From contig CADATZ010000040.1 of assembly GCA_902791025.1 (NCBI GenBank), forward strand, positions 1 through 48,845: a stretch of DNA of 48,845 bases, read 5' to 3'. Shown here piece after piece: positions 24,225 to 32,911 of the stretch. Source of the stretch: an uncultured Chloroflexota bacterium (GTDB lineage: Bacteria; Chloroflexota; Anaerolineae; Anaerolineales; Anaerolineaceae). Made by a program: the position numbers and the translations under genes. The notes under the pieces are model-generated. The model was not told the DNA's origin. It saw only the letters and a list, made by a program, of their open reading frames with translations, and made no database searches. The stretch's first letter is position 1. Each line of letters starts with the position of its first letter.

Positions 24225-27200
24225 TTACCCGATACCCAGCTTCTCAGCGATCCACGGCAGATAATAATACAGCGCACACAGCACGATCACAGTCGAAACC
24301 CCCGCAGCAATCAGCAGACTTCTCCGCCGCCGGTAGTGACGGATCGTACTCACCGCCTCATCCAGCGCACGCTTCTCAACATCAAGCAGCGCGATCATCG
24401 TGATCTTATCGATCTCATCCTCCACCTCATGAAAGCGCGAACTGCGGATCTTCCCCGGCGCCTTATAGCACGCATTGATCTGCTGCAGCGTCTGACGAAC
24501 ACGCGTCCGCCGTTCAAGCCACTTATTCTCCCTCGCTAACGTCGGCTGGATCTCGATCAGCAAAGGCGGAATCGTCTCATACAGCACCTTCCCCACCCTG
24601 CGGATCTGATACAGCGGCTCAACAGAAAACACCTCCTGCGGGAAATCGATACCAAAATCAAACTCAGTGATCATCTCAGCCCACCGCAGCACCTCATCCA
24701 GATACGTCAATGCGCTCAGATACGGATTCTCCCCATCCACCCCGATATCCTTCTCCAATATCAGCCGCTGGTGCTGCAGCTCCGTCTCCAACTGGAAAAT
24801 TCCCTCAGCATCCGGCACACTCGTTGAGAAAATCTCATCCAGCCGCGCCACAATCGTATCCGTTCTGTTCCGGTTCGGGTCAAATATCCGCTGCACCTCC
24901 TGATATTTCCCATCCAAAACATCAATACGACCCTCAGCACCCTCCTTCATGGCACTCAGCCACCCCGGATAACTCTGCAGGTTCTCATTCGTGAATGAAC
25001 TCAAAATCCTCTTCGCAGAACGGAAGTCCCCCATCCTCGCAAACCCATCCGCCTGATCGATCACCGTTCGCAGCGAACTGTACATCCGCTCAACCGCACC
25101 CAGCTCAGCCTTCATCCCCATGATATCCGACCGGTTATTATTGATCCAACTCCGCGCCTCTATCCGTTTGAGGATTTCACCCGCTTCCCCCAGACCCTCC
25201 GGTCCGGACAACAGCTGATTACGGAACGAAGTCTGCATCTGCGCAAACTCATTCGTCTCCTGATCAATCAGCTGATTCACCGCAGACTCAAGCTCCCCGA
25301 TTTTCCCCAGCAGCTCAAGGTCCCGAATGTTCCGTTTATCCACCCGCTGAAGGCGCTCCCGTATATATCGGATCTGAGCCGCCCCCTTCTCATCCAAAAC
25401 CACATTCGTACCGAAATCAGCGTCCAGGAAAGACTGCAGCTCCCGCACGTCTTTTTCTTCGTCTTCTCGTTTGGAAACGATGGACTTCTGAAGCTGCGCG
25501 CCTTCTACAGTATAGAAGAATTCCAGCGCCTGGCCGATCAGCTCCTCAGCCTTGATCAACTCATCCCGCTCAAAAGCCTCCCTCGCTTCACCGCGCAGCC
25601 GCTCTGACTGCTCAATGCGATACGCCTGTTCGATCTTATCAGCCAAAATCTGAACCTGCTGATCCTGCCGTTCTTCTTCGCTGATTTTATTATTGATGAA
25701 ATCCACACCCGCAGCATAATTCCCCAGGTCATAGAACCCCTGCAAGCTCTCCAATATCAAATTGATCTGCCGCCCCCGGTCATTCCGCTGATTGAACCCC
25801 GTGATCGTCACCGAAATCTCATGCTGCAGTTCAGGGTTCCCGCTCTCCTGCGCAATGCGCAGCGCCCTTGCGAAATAAGCCCCCTTATCCGCCTCACTCG
25901 ACTTATCCGATAAACCCGCACCTCTCCAGAACGAAGCCAACAGGCTCTTTACCGCACCCAGCTCATAAAGCGGACTCCCCTCCAGACCCTCAGCACTCTG
26001 TATCGCCTCCGAAGTCGGACCCGAAGCAGACAACGCCTTGAAAATATTGATCTGCTCAGCACTGTCATGAAGAATCTGCATCCGCGTCAAAATCCGCTGA
26101 ATCGCCGCCACACTCTCCGGAGGCTGAACACCATCCTCGTCTCCGTAAAGTTCTGCAATGGACTTTCCCAGGCTCTTGGCGCTCTCCAGATCTCCGTCTG
26201 TACACACCAGCGTATTCACAGCCTGGTCACTCAGCCGCATCAACTCATCCATCATCGACTGAGACTTCCGCGAAACCCCCTCAGCCCGGTTGATCTTCTT
26301 CAGCTGCTTCGTCATGAAATCCTTCTGCTCATCCGTGCTGAAATAAGGCGTCACCCCATCCAGCCGCGAAGCAGCACCCTGCGGATCCCCCTTCTGCAGA
26401 TCATTATCAATATCAAAAGCCGTCCGCTCCATCAGATAACTCACCGAAGCCCGATAACGCTCCGTAATCTCCTGATGCAGCTGTTCCAAACCCGGCGCAT
26501 GCGGATCATCCTTCACACAATTGTCCAAAGTCGTTTTCCACGAGAACAACTTATTGATGGTGAAGTCGTCTTCGTTATAAAACTGCTTCCGGATTTCTTC
26601 GATTTCTTTCCGCACCCGCGCTCTGGTTTCCTGTGCTTCTTTCAGTTTCCCTTGTAATTTATTAATTTCATCGGAGACGGATGTCGGCAGCGGAACCTCA
26701 CCGAGATAATCATCTTCACTGATGCCGGCGGGTTTACCTGTTTCTCCTGCCATCCGGATATTTGACTCAGCAGCGCCTAATTCTCCTTCGCGCAGTGCGT
26801 CCCAGGCTTGATGGCAATATTCTTCTGCCCGGTTCGCTACTTCGGCAAGGATATCGCTTTGTAAGCGCTGATTTTTTTCACGTAATTCTGCGATCCGCGC
26901 TCCTGCTTGTATGGCTTGTTCAGAGTCGGGTTCCATTTGTTCGTATTCTTGAATCAGAACCGTCAGCAGACGCGAATTATTATTGATCAGCACCCGCAGA
27001 TTCTTATTCTCCGCATCCTCCAGCGAACGGATCGACTGCTCCAGACGGATGATCTCCTGAGAAGCCGAAGGCGTCAGCCGATACGTCCAGGACGAACCAT
27101 CCGCCCGGACCATCATGCGGAGCAGAGCCTCCCGCTCCTCCTCCACATCAAACAGCTTGATTCCAATGGAACCCAGATCGAGTGTTTCATACTGATTCAG

Positions 27201-27776
27201 CAGTTCCAGTGCCCGCTGATATGCCGCCTGGCCTCCTGTTTCCCGAAGGGCACTGATCTCCTGCTGGATCCAAAGACCCTCACCCAGCATACCAGACCGC
27301 CGGCTCAACTCCTCCACACGGTCCCGGACCTCCGGATTCTCCACCCAGCCCGGATAAATATCCTTCGCCGCCTCCAGAGCATCCTCACCCTTCGCCTGAT
27401 CGATTTCAACCGAAATATACCGCTCCGCCTCATCCAGCTTCTTTTCAGCCGCCCTGATCCGCGTATCATCGTCCTTTTTCTGCAGCTTCGTATTGATCCT
27501 GCGGTACGAAGGATGCGTGATCAGAATCTCCTGCGGGATCCGCGACATCATCATACGCGCCGTCACCGGATTCTTCTCACAATTCTCCTGAGCCGAAAAC
27601 ATCAGCTTATCATACCCCCGGTACTGCTCCAGAAGCCCCTTCAGTTCCTTCCTCGTCGGATCCGTGAGAACATTCTCATTTTTCGTCAGATCAACCTCAG
27701 CGGAACTCAGCTTCCACTTCAGGATCAGCCCGATAATCCCCTGCTTAACCGCCGCTTCTCTCTCCTGTTTATTCAT
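24225..27776 (-). CDS. 1183-residue helical protein with C-terminal membrane anchor, unknown
   Basis: I do not recognise a family. There is no signal peptide; nearly the whole chain is predicted alpha-helical, with charged, coiled-coil or TPR-like helical hairpins (for example EREAFERDEL-type pairs near residues 720-770: AREAFERDELIKAEELIGQA). One transmembrane helix sits at the C-terminus (LLIAAGVSTVIVLCALYYYL) after a basic RHYRRRRS, so the bulk faces the cytoplasm, tail-anchored. Start at 27776 follows AAGGGGGTGGG. It is one transcript with the kinase-like gene upstream (with element 7 between) and the glycosyltransferase downstream. Synonymous codon choice changes sharply around 26.56-26.97 kb. 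A scaffold or signalling partner for the kinase-like protein is a guess from context. Confidence 0.85.
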   Translation of the reverse strand: MNKQEREAAVKQGIIGLILKWKLSSAEVDLTKNENVLTDPTRKELKGLLEQYRGYDKLMFSAQENCEKNPVTARMMMSRIPQEILITHPSYRRINTKLQKKDDDTRIRAAEKKLDEAERYISVEIDQAKGEDALEAAKDIYPGWVENPEVRDRVEELSRRSGMLGEGLWIQQEISALRETGGQAAYQRALELLNQYETLDLGSIGIKLFDVEEEREALLRMMVRADGSSWTYRLTPSASQEIIRLEQSIRSLEDAENKNLRVLINNNSRLLTVLIQEYEQMEPDSEQAIQAGARIAELREKNQRLQSDILAEVANRAEEYCHQAWDALREGELGAAESNIRMAGETGKPAGISEDDYLGEVPLPTSVSDEINKLQGKLKEAQETRARVRKEIEEIRKQFYNEDDFTINKLFSWKTTLDNCVKDDPHAPGLEQLHQEITERYRASVSYLMERTAFDIDNDLQKGDPQGAASRLDGVTPYFSTDEQKDFMTKQLKKINRAEGVSRKSQSMMDELMRLSDQAVNTLVCTDGDLESAKSLGKSIAELYGDEDGVQPPESVAAIQRILTRMQILHDSAEQINIFKALSASGPTSEAIQSAEGLEGSPLYELGAVKSLLASFWRGAGLSDKSSEADKGAYFARALRIAQESGNPELQHEISVTITGFNQRNDRGRQINLILESLQGFYDLGNYAAGVDFINNKISEEERQDQQVQILADKIEQAYRIEQSERLRGEAREAFERDELIKAEELIGQALEFFYTVEGAQLQKSIVSKREDEEKDVRELQSFLDADFGTNVVLDEKGAAQIRYIRERLQRVDKRNIRDLELLGKIGELESAVNQLIDQETNEFAQMQTSFRNQLLSGPEGLGEAGEILKRIEARSWINNNRSDIMGMKAELGAVERMYSSLRTVIDQADGFARMGDFRSAKRILSSFTNENLQSYPGWLSAMKEGAEGRIDVLDGKYQEVQRIFDPNRNRTDTIVARLDEIFSTSVPDAEGIFQLETELQHQRLILEKDIGVDGENPYLSALTYLDEVLRWAEMITEFDFGIDFPQEVFSVEPLYQIRRVGKVLYETIPPLLIEIQPTLARENKWLERRTRVRQTLQQINACYKAPGKIRSSRFHEVEDEIDKITMIALLDVEKRALDEAVSTIRHYRRRRSLLIAAGVSTVIVLCALYYYLPWIAEKLGIG

Positions 27777-27828
27777 GTTCCCACCCCCTTATCAAATGAA
27801 GAATGAAGAAGGAAGAAGGAAGCACGAC

Positions 27829-27889
27829 GCACGTGGGGACAGGCACGCTTGTGTCGGCTTCGCGACACAAGATGCCAGTCCCCATGTGC
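27829..27889. repeat. Dispersed palindromic element, copy 7
   Basis: Arms GCACGTGGGGACAGGCACGC and CAAGATGCCAGTCCCCATGT around TCGGCTTCGCGA. It lies between two genes of one apparent operon. It is flanked by inverted low-complexity tracts: GAAGAATGAAGAAGG-like at 27797-27820 and CTTCATTCTTCATTC at 27929-27943. Confidence 0.9.
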
Positions 27890-27955
27890 GTCCCTAAAAG
27901 GCATTCCCGTCTAAACATCTTCACTCCCCTTCATTCTTCATTCTTACATCTTCAT

Positions 27956-30900
27956 TCACTGCAGGTTACCCTCTACCACCGCCCGATCCAACCAGATCGA
28001 AAACGTCCCATGACAAAACGACTGCGCCGAATCCGTACAATCCGTCGCCGGAGCCGCCAGCGTAACCGGACCCGAAGTAATGAAGATCGGCTGCGTCTCA
28101 CTCGCCACATTCGAATACAGCCGGATATACGTCTGCGTATTCACGTCCACATTATTCCCCATCGAAATCTGGCTCCGGCCGATATTAAACGTAACCTCCA
28201 TATTCACCGTCCGCTCATCATACGACACGATCCGACCCGAAATCGGATGATTATAAGAATACACCTGACCCAACCTCGTCGAAAGCGAAGGCGAAGAATA
28301 CAATTCCGTCGCCGCATTCAGATTCAGCGTCACATTCCGGCTCATCATCCCCTCCAGCCGCGCATCCGCCGCCGAAAGTGTCGGCACATCCGTCGGCACC
28401 GGCATATCCCGCTGAATCACAGCCTCCTCCTCAACCACCGGCGCCAACGTCGGGATCATCGTCGGTGTCGGGATATCCGTAGGCACCGCAGTCGGGAACA
28501 CCGGCTGCACCGCCGCCGTCTGCGCGATCGAAAGCATCAAATTCTGATTATCACTCTGATTCACAGCAGCAGCCGTCCCCATATGGCTCAAACTCCTTTG
28601 CAGCTGCGTATTCTGCCGCATCGACGAAAGCAGCAGATACCCAGCGATCAAAACCGTCAGCAGAGCCGCCAAAAGAGCCCCTATGGAAAAGATCCGCATC
28701 GATTTGATAGATTTCTTCTGTTCCTGAATCGCATTCTTGGTGCGGGATAATTCGTCCTGGAGGTCAAACAGCTGGGTCCCGCGATTCTTGAAAGAAAAGA
28801 AGCGGTCACTCACCATCGCCGCAGATTTCGGACTGTTCAAAAACCTTGCCGTCTCCAGCTTCGTATCATTGGAACTCAAATCATTGAGCACCGAATCGAT
28901 CACAGAAAGCGTCTTCTGATCCGCCTGTTCCTTCCGCTTCATCGCGATCTCATTATTCAACTGATCAAACGTATATGGAGACTCCGAATAATGCAGATTG
29001 ATCACCTGATTGGCCGCCTCAAATTCCCCACGGTCGATAAGCGAACGGATATAGGTCAGGTTCTCCATATCCAAGCGCTTGCGCAAGATCTTGATCTGCC
29101 CCACCTTCTGAATGATCTCCGGCGGTTCCCCCGCGGTCTGCTCCTTCGCCAGGGAATAATAAATAGACTGAAAGATCTCGCTCAGCCGCGTCTTGATGAT
29201 CGCACCCAGGTTCATTTCCCGATTCTCATACCTGATCGGGCAGGTATAAACAATTGGGGACACATTCTGGATCCAGTCAATCGAATCCACTGCCTCCTGG
29301 GTAACAAAATACTTTTCGGGACGGATATTTTGAGACCAGAGATCGATGCGGTCAACGAGTGTAGCAAGCAGGGGATCAAGCTGACGGCGAAACTCGGGGC
29401 TGTCAAGCAGTGCCCGGTTCATGCAGAGATCATTGAGCCGCTGGAAGAATCCGGTCGGCCGAAGCATGTTGAAATTATCGGTACGGTCAGCTTCAAGTTT
29501 GAGGTTAAGAGCTGTCTTGATGGCGTTTTCGACCATCGGATCAACGTCGCTCTGTCCGATCATATCATCACTGCTATTGGCAGCCGGTTCCGCTTTTACC
29601 TCTTTTGTTTCCTTCACAGGTTTTTCCGGAGCGGCGGATTTAGGTTCTTCTTCTTCAGCTTTCGGCTCATCTGTCGCCTTTTGTTCCTCTTCCTTCACCG
29701 GTTTCTGTCCTTCTTTGATGCCGTAATAAAGCTCTGAAAGGACCGGATCGGAAACACGCAGCGCGGAAGTGCTGAGTTCCTGAAGCAGCTGGGCATCGGT
29801 GAGTTTTTTGCTCTGGTAACGGTCGAGATAATCCCAGGCATTGATAGCCTGATGGATCGTATCAAGATACGTGCGGATGTGGTCGCGAAGTTCAGGTTGG
29901 GTTTGTCCCTGTGCGAGTTTGTTGGTTATGATGTTCTGAAGCTTCTCATAGGTATTGAGTGTACCGGGAATATCTTTATCCGCAATCGCTTTGACGGTAA
30001 GGTCAAACTCAATATGAGGAATCAGATCGAGACGTCCATACCAGGCCTGCGTGAATCGGAGTGCCGCGGCGATCCATGCCGGATGAGAAGTGATCGTGAG
30101 CTGCCGAATCGGGAGCGCGGTGGTAAGATCGCGAGGCGTGTTCTGCTTGAGAGCAGATTCGGCACGCTGGTTGAGTGAAGCGGTGTTCCCGCGGGCGTCA
30201 GACGAGTTTTGTGCGGCAAGCCGTGCCTGGTCGATCATCGTGATGATACTATCCCAGATGGTAACACAGCGGTTCTGAATGCGGAGCTCATTGAGCGATC
30301 CCGTGAGGATATCGCTGATGAGCGCCGCGTACTCCGTCGAAAGCGGAGGAAGCTCGCTGTTGAAGGTGCAGGTACTGAGCAGTGGGATCAGTGCTGTCCG
30401 GTCTTCTGTCTGAATGGGATAGGTAAGTTTCCCTTTGTTCTGAAGATCAGCCATTTTCTTCCCATAGATGATTTCAGGGATCATCTGGCAGTATTTGCGG
30501 ATGTCATCGGCAAGCTGTGCCGGTTCCGCATTGGCGCGGGCAATGCCCCAGTCAATGAGCGTGATGCGGATCTGTCCGGCATGTTTTTCCCAGAAGAGAT
30601 GTTCAAGCGGTTTGATATCAACGTAAGCGATCTTGTTCTTTGCGCAGGTGCGGAGGAGCTTAGCAAGAGCCAGAAGAATGGAAAGCCGGTCCGCAAGGGC
30701 ATCCGGCAGCTGCCGTTCCGCGTGTTCTCCCGCCGCTGCTGTCTGGAGCTGGACAAGATTGTCCTCAGGCTTGAAAAGGTTGGTGAATTCCGCGTTGAAG
30801 CGTGTCGGATCATCCGTCACAATGGTAGGGACAGGGATATATCCGAGACGTTTGAGGGCATCAGGTTCCGTGAGAACCTCATTTTTGAATAACTGATTGA

Positions 30901-31114
30901 TTTTTGGCAGGACGCGAAGCTCTCCGCCGCCATTGTCCTCGTTGGGTGTGACTTTGAGGTAATAACGGTCATGCGTATCGGTGTTCTCGAATTCATAAGC
31001 GAGAGTAGACCCGCCTTTTTTGTTCAGCCCGGTGTATTTGAGCGGTATGATCTTCGTCCTGTCATTTACACTGGTGATAGTGCTGATGAGTTCGTCGTAA
31101 TAATGTTCGTTCAT
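27956..31114 (-). CDS. Membrane kinase-like protein with extracytoplasmic domain
   Basis: 1052 residues. Residues about 1-230 resemble a protein kinase-like fold: a possible ATP lysine in YYLKVTPNE (K54), a catalytic-loop-like AYVDIKPLEHLFW (D166, K168) and LIDWGIARA (D188) in place of HRDxKxxN and DFG. The loop Asn is replaced (E171) and the glycine-rich loop is weak, so activity is uncertain. A long helical region follows to about 800. One transmembrane helix (IFSIGALLAALLTVLIAGYLLL, about 805-828) leads to a Thr/Pro/Val-rich linker (PTAVPTDIPTPTMIPT) and a small beta-rich extracytoplasmic domain (about 915-1052). The start directly follows the metallophosphoesterase stop. The layout suggests a receptor kinase-like sensor; novel as far as I can tell. 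Confidence 0.8.
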   Translation of the reverse strand: MNEHYYDELISTITSVNDRTKIIPLKYTGLNKKGGSTLAYEFENTDTHDRYYLKVTPNEDNGGGELRVLPKINQLFKNEVLTEPDALKRLGYIPVPTIVTDDPTRFNAEFTNLFKPEDNLVQLQTAAAGEHAERQLPDALADRLSILLALAKLLRTCAKNKIAYVDIKPLEHLFWEKHAGQIRITLIDWGIARANAEPAQLADDIRKYCQMIPEIIYGKKMADLQNKGKLTYPIQTEDRTALIPLLSTCTFNSELPPLSTEYAALISDILTGSLNELRIQNRCVTIWDSIITMIDQARLAAQNSSDARGNTASLNQRAESALKQNTPRDLTTALPIRQLTITSHPAWIAAALRFTQAWYGRLDLIPHIEFDLTVKAIADKDIPGTLNTYEKLQNIITNKLAQGQTQPELRDHIRTYLDTIHQAINAWDYLDRYQSKKLTDAQLLQELSTSALRVSDPVLSELYYGIKEGQKPVKEEEQKATDEPKAEEEEPKSAAPEKPVKETKEVKAEPAANSSDDMIGQSDVDPMVENAIKTALNLKLEADRTDNFNMLRPTGFFQRLNDLCMNRALLDSPEFRRQLDPLLATLVDRIDLWSQNIRPEKYFVTQEAVDSIDWIQNVSPIVYTCPIRYENREMNLGAIIKTRLSEIFQSIYYSLAKEQTAGEPPEIIQKVGQIKILRKRLDMENLTYIRSLIDRGEFEAANQVINLHYSESPYTFDQLNNEIAMKRKEQADQKTLSVIDSVLNDLSSNDTKLETARFLNSPKSAAMVSDRFFSFKNRGTQLFDLQDELSRTKNAIQEQKKSIKSMRIFSIGALLAALLTVLIAGYLLLSSMRQNTQLQRSLSHMGTAAAVNQSDNQNLMLSIAQTAAVQPVFPTAVPTDIPTPTMIPTLAPVVEEEAVIQRDMPVPTDVPTLSAADARLEGMMSRNVTLNLNAATELYSSPSLSTRLGQVYSYNHPISGRIVSYDERTVNMEVTFNIGRSQISMGNNVDVNTQTYIRLYSNVASETQPIFITSGPVTLAAPATDCTDSAQSFCHGTFSIWLDRAVVEGNLQ

Positions 31115-31885
31115 TTAAGCCTCCGTGTCTACGAGGTAGGTGAAGTTTTTCTGAGCGGTATCGAGGAGCAGCGCGGTGCGGGGAAAGCGGCGGGTTTTGA
31201 TACCGGCCGTTCCGGGATTAATACCAAAACGCAGAGTGCTGTCTCCATAACTGATGGGCCGGTTCTGCATACTGAGCGTGAAGAGCTGCCACATGTTTTT
31301 CCGGCTGGAGAGGGAGTAGGTGAAATATCCGGGAATATGCGTATGCCCGAACAGGAAATGAGGCGTGGTAAGGTTCTGCGGATTGCCGAAAAGTCCGCGA
31401 GTGACAATGTTAAGGTCGCGGGGAAAAAGATAACATTCGCAGGGATGAGGCTGATAATCGCTGTTGCCGTGACAGGGATAAGTACACCCGTGAAAGAGTG
31501 TGAAGCTGTCTTCGATCTGTGTGGTTTGCTGCGTCATATATGCCAACATTTTCCTGTTCTCTTTTTCATCAAAAAGCTGCCGGCGCTGTGTAAGCTGGTC
31601 GGTATATTTTGACTGATAGGTTCCATGGTCCCGTTCCGGGTGGGTAAGCCAGTATTCCCAATTTCCCTGAACAGCGGGGCCTTTGTATTTCTCAATGATC
31701 CGGTAGGTGTCCAACACGCTCTGTGTAAGGTCATCGGTACCGGTAGCGTCATCCGAATGCCCGAAGAGATCACCGAGAAGCCAGATGTCATCAAATGCAC
31801 CGGGAGTTCTTTCGGCAATACGAATGAAGTGATGAAGCGCACTGCAGTTTTCATGCAGGTCCGAAATAACAAGGTGACGGCTCAG
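31115..31885 (-). CDS. Calcineurin-like metallophosphoesterase, probable CTG start
   Basis: 256 residues if it starts at the CTG at 31885. Motifs in order: HLVISDLHENCSAL (D-x-H), IWLLGDLFGHSDD (GD), GNWEYWL (in place of GNHE), LFHGCTYP, FLFGHTHIPGYF and INPGTAGIKTRR. The order fits the YfcE/MJ0936-like single-domain phosphodiesterase family. A GTG further in (31717) would delete the first two metal motifs, so it is rejected. The frame has no ATG, GTG or TTG that retains them without running into the upstream gene; CTG overlaps that gene's TGA as CTGA, like the common ATGA coupling, with AGGCGG five bases upstream. It directly precedes the kinase-like gene, so a phosphatase-kinase pairing is plausible but inferred. 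Confidence 0.8.
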   Translation of the reverse strand: MSRHLVISDLHENCSALHHFIRIAERTPGAFDDIWLLGDLFGHSDDATGTDDLTQSVLDTYRIIEKYKGPAVQGNWEYWLTHPERDHGTYQSKYTDQLTQRRQLFDEKENRKMLAYMTQQTTQIEDSFTLFHGCTYPCHGNSDYQPHPCECYLFPRDLNIVTRGLFGNPQNLTTPHFLFGHTHIPGYFTYSLSSRKNMWQLFTLSMQNRPISYGDSTLRFGINPGTAGIKTRRFPRTALLLDTAQKNFTYLVDTEA

Positions 31886-32715
31886 AGGGTCCGCCTTTCC
31901 TCCGCACAGATAAGAGCGCGGTGAAGCATATCCGTCAGCAAGGCTGAAAGAGAATCTTCGTCCATAAAATTCTGCGAAGCGGAGACCATGGAACGGACTG
32001 CCGTATTGATCACATCCGCTTCAGGTTTCCGGTTCTTCAGCGCCTTTTCCAACGGGAACATACGCCGGATCTGAGCGGTTCCAAGCCGCATCCCGCCCCG
32101 GATGGCAGTGATCTTCCCGGCGGCATCCAGGCTCAGTTGAACCGCTGCCGCCGCATTCGGCTCTGTCGGATGATTCCAGACGCCGCACTTTCCAAACGCG
32201 GCACCGCATTTTGTTTCTTTCGGAATCTGTATGCTGATACGGGTGATCCATTCGTCATATTGCAGATCGTTGGCGCCGGTCTGGTTCCAGAAGCGGTCAA
32301 TAAGCAGCTCACGGTAATCACTGTCCGTTTTGATGGTGAGTTTTGCGCCGCTCGCAAGGAGTGCGGCGGAAATATCGCTGATGCGGGGAGAAGCAATGCT
32401 GCCTCCAAGCGTCGCGCGGGACCTGACCTCCGGATCCGCAATCGCGTTTACGGCTTCGGCGAGCGCCGGGAAATGGGTTTTGATCAGAACGGAATCCGCA
32501 AGCGTCTGCAGGGTGCACAGCGGACCGATCTCGATGCGGCTGCCCTTTTGTTTGATGCTGTCCAACCCCTCCAGAGCGCTGATATCCACAAGATGAAGTG
32601 GTTCTTCTGTATTTTTATCAATGCCGGTACCGCCCGCAAGGATGCGGCTGTCCGGAATTGACAGCAGGGCTGAAACTTCCTGTATTTTCTGAACGGCAGT
32701 AATATCAATCGTCAT
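31882..32715 (-). CDS. FAD-binding subunit of molybdopterin dehydrogenase family (CoxM/XdhB-like)
   Basis: 277 residues. The family supplies the FAD-binding middle subunit of xanthine/CO/aldehyde dehydrogenases. Signatures: ILAGGTGIDKN, LVDISALEGLDSI, IEIGPLCTLQTLADS, EAVNAIADPEVRSRATLGGSI and the C-terminal domain (AVQLSLDAAGKITAIRGGM). Neither the molybdopterin nor the 2Fe-2S subunit is adjacent, although XdhB-type genes usually sit with both. It is the first gene of a minus-strand cluster with the metallophosphoesterase, kinase-like and helical proteins, and overlaps the former. It may act elsewhere in the cell, or be a partial operon leftover. GGAGAT precedes the start. Confidence 0.85.
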   Translation of the reverse strand: MTIDITAVQKIQEVSALLSIPDSRILAGGTGIDKNTEEPLHLVDISALEGLDSIKQKGSRIEIGPLCTLQTLADSVLIKTHFPALAEAVNAIADPEVRSRATLGGSIASPRISDISAALLASGAKLTIKTDSDYRELLIDRFWNQTGANDLQYDEWITRISIQIPKETKCGAAFGKCGVWNHPTEPNAAAAVQLSLDAAGKITAIRGGMRLGTAQIRRMFPLEKALKNRKPEADVINTAVRSMVSASQNFMDEDSLSALLTDMLHRALICAEERRTL

Positions 32716-32844
32716 TTAAATCCATCTCCTATAAACCTTCTTATATCATAACTCAAAATCAGCGAACGGGATACCCAAAAATAAAGAATTACGATTTCTG
32801 TATAGAATACTTTGTTTTTTCGTCACCACTCAAATAACGAGCTA

Positions 32845-32873
32845 TGAAACACAAACATGATAAAGGTTATAAT
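32845..32873 (+). promoter_or_regulatory. Probable promoter of the EamA transporter gene
   Basis: TATAAT at 32868-32873 with a weak -35 TGAAAC at 32845-32850 (17-bp spacer), about 38 bases before the start codon. The rest of 32716-32911 is AT-rich divergent spacer. Confidence 0.5.
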
Positions 32874-32911
32874 TTTCACCTGACATTTATCAGGGAGATC
32901 ATTCTTCGCAC

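Noticed and set aside
23310..24539. 409-codon plus-strand frame opposite the glycosyltransferase
   Set aside because: It overlaps a confidently assigned GT2 gene on the other strand and the protein is His/Arg/Ile-rich without motifs.
27803..28750. Long plus-strand Arg/His-rich open frame opposite the kinase-like gene
   Set aside because: Composition (Arg, His, Ile, Gln) is typical of an antisense frame produced by the codon bias of the minus-strand gene; no RBS or family signature.
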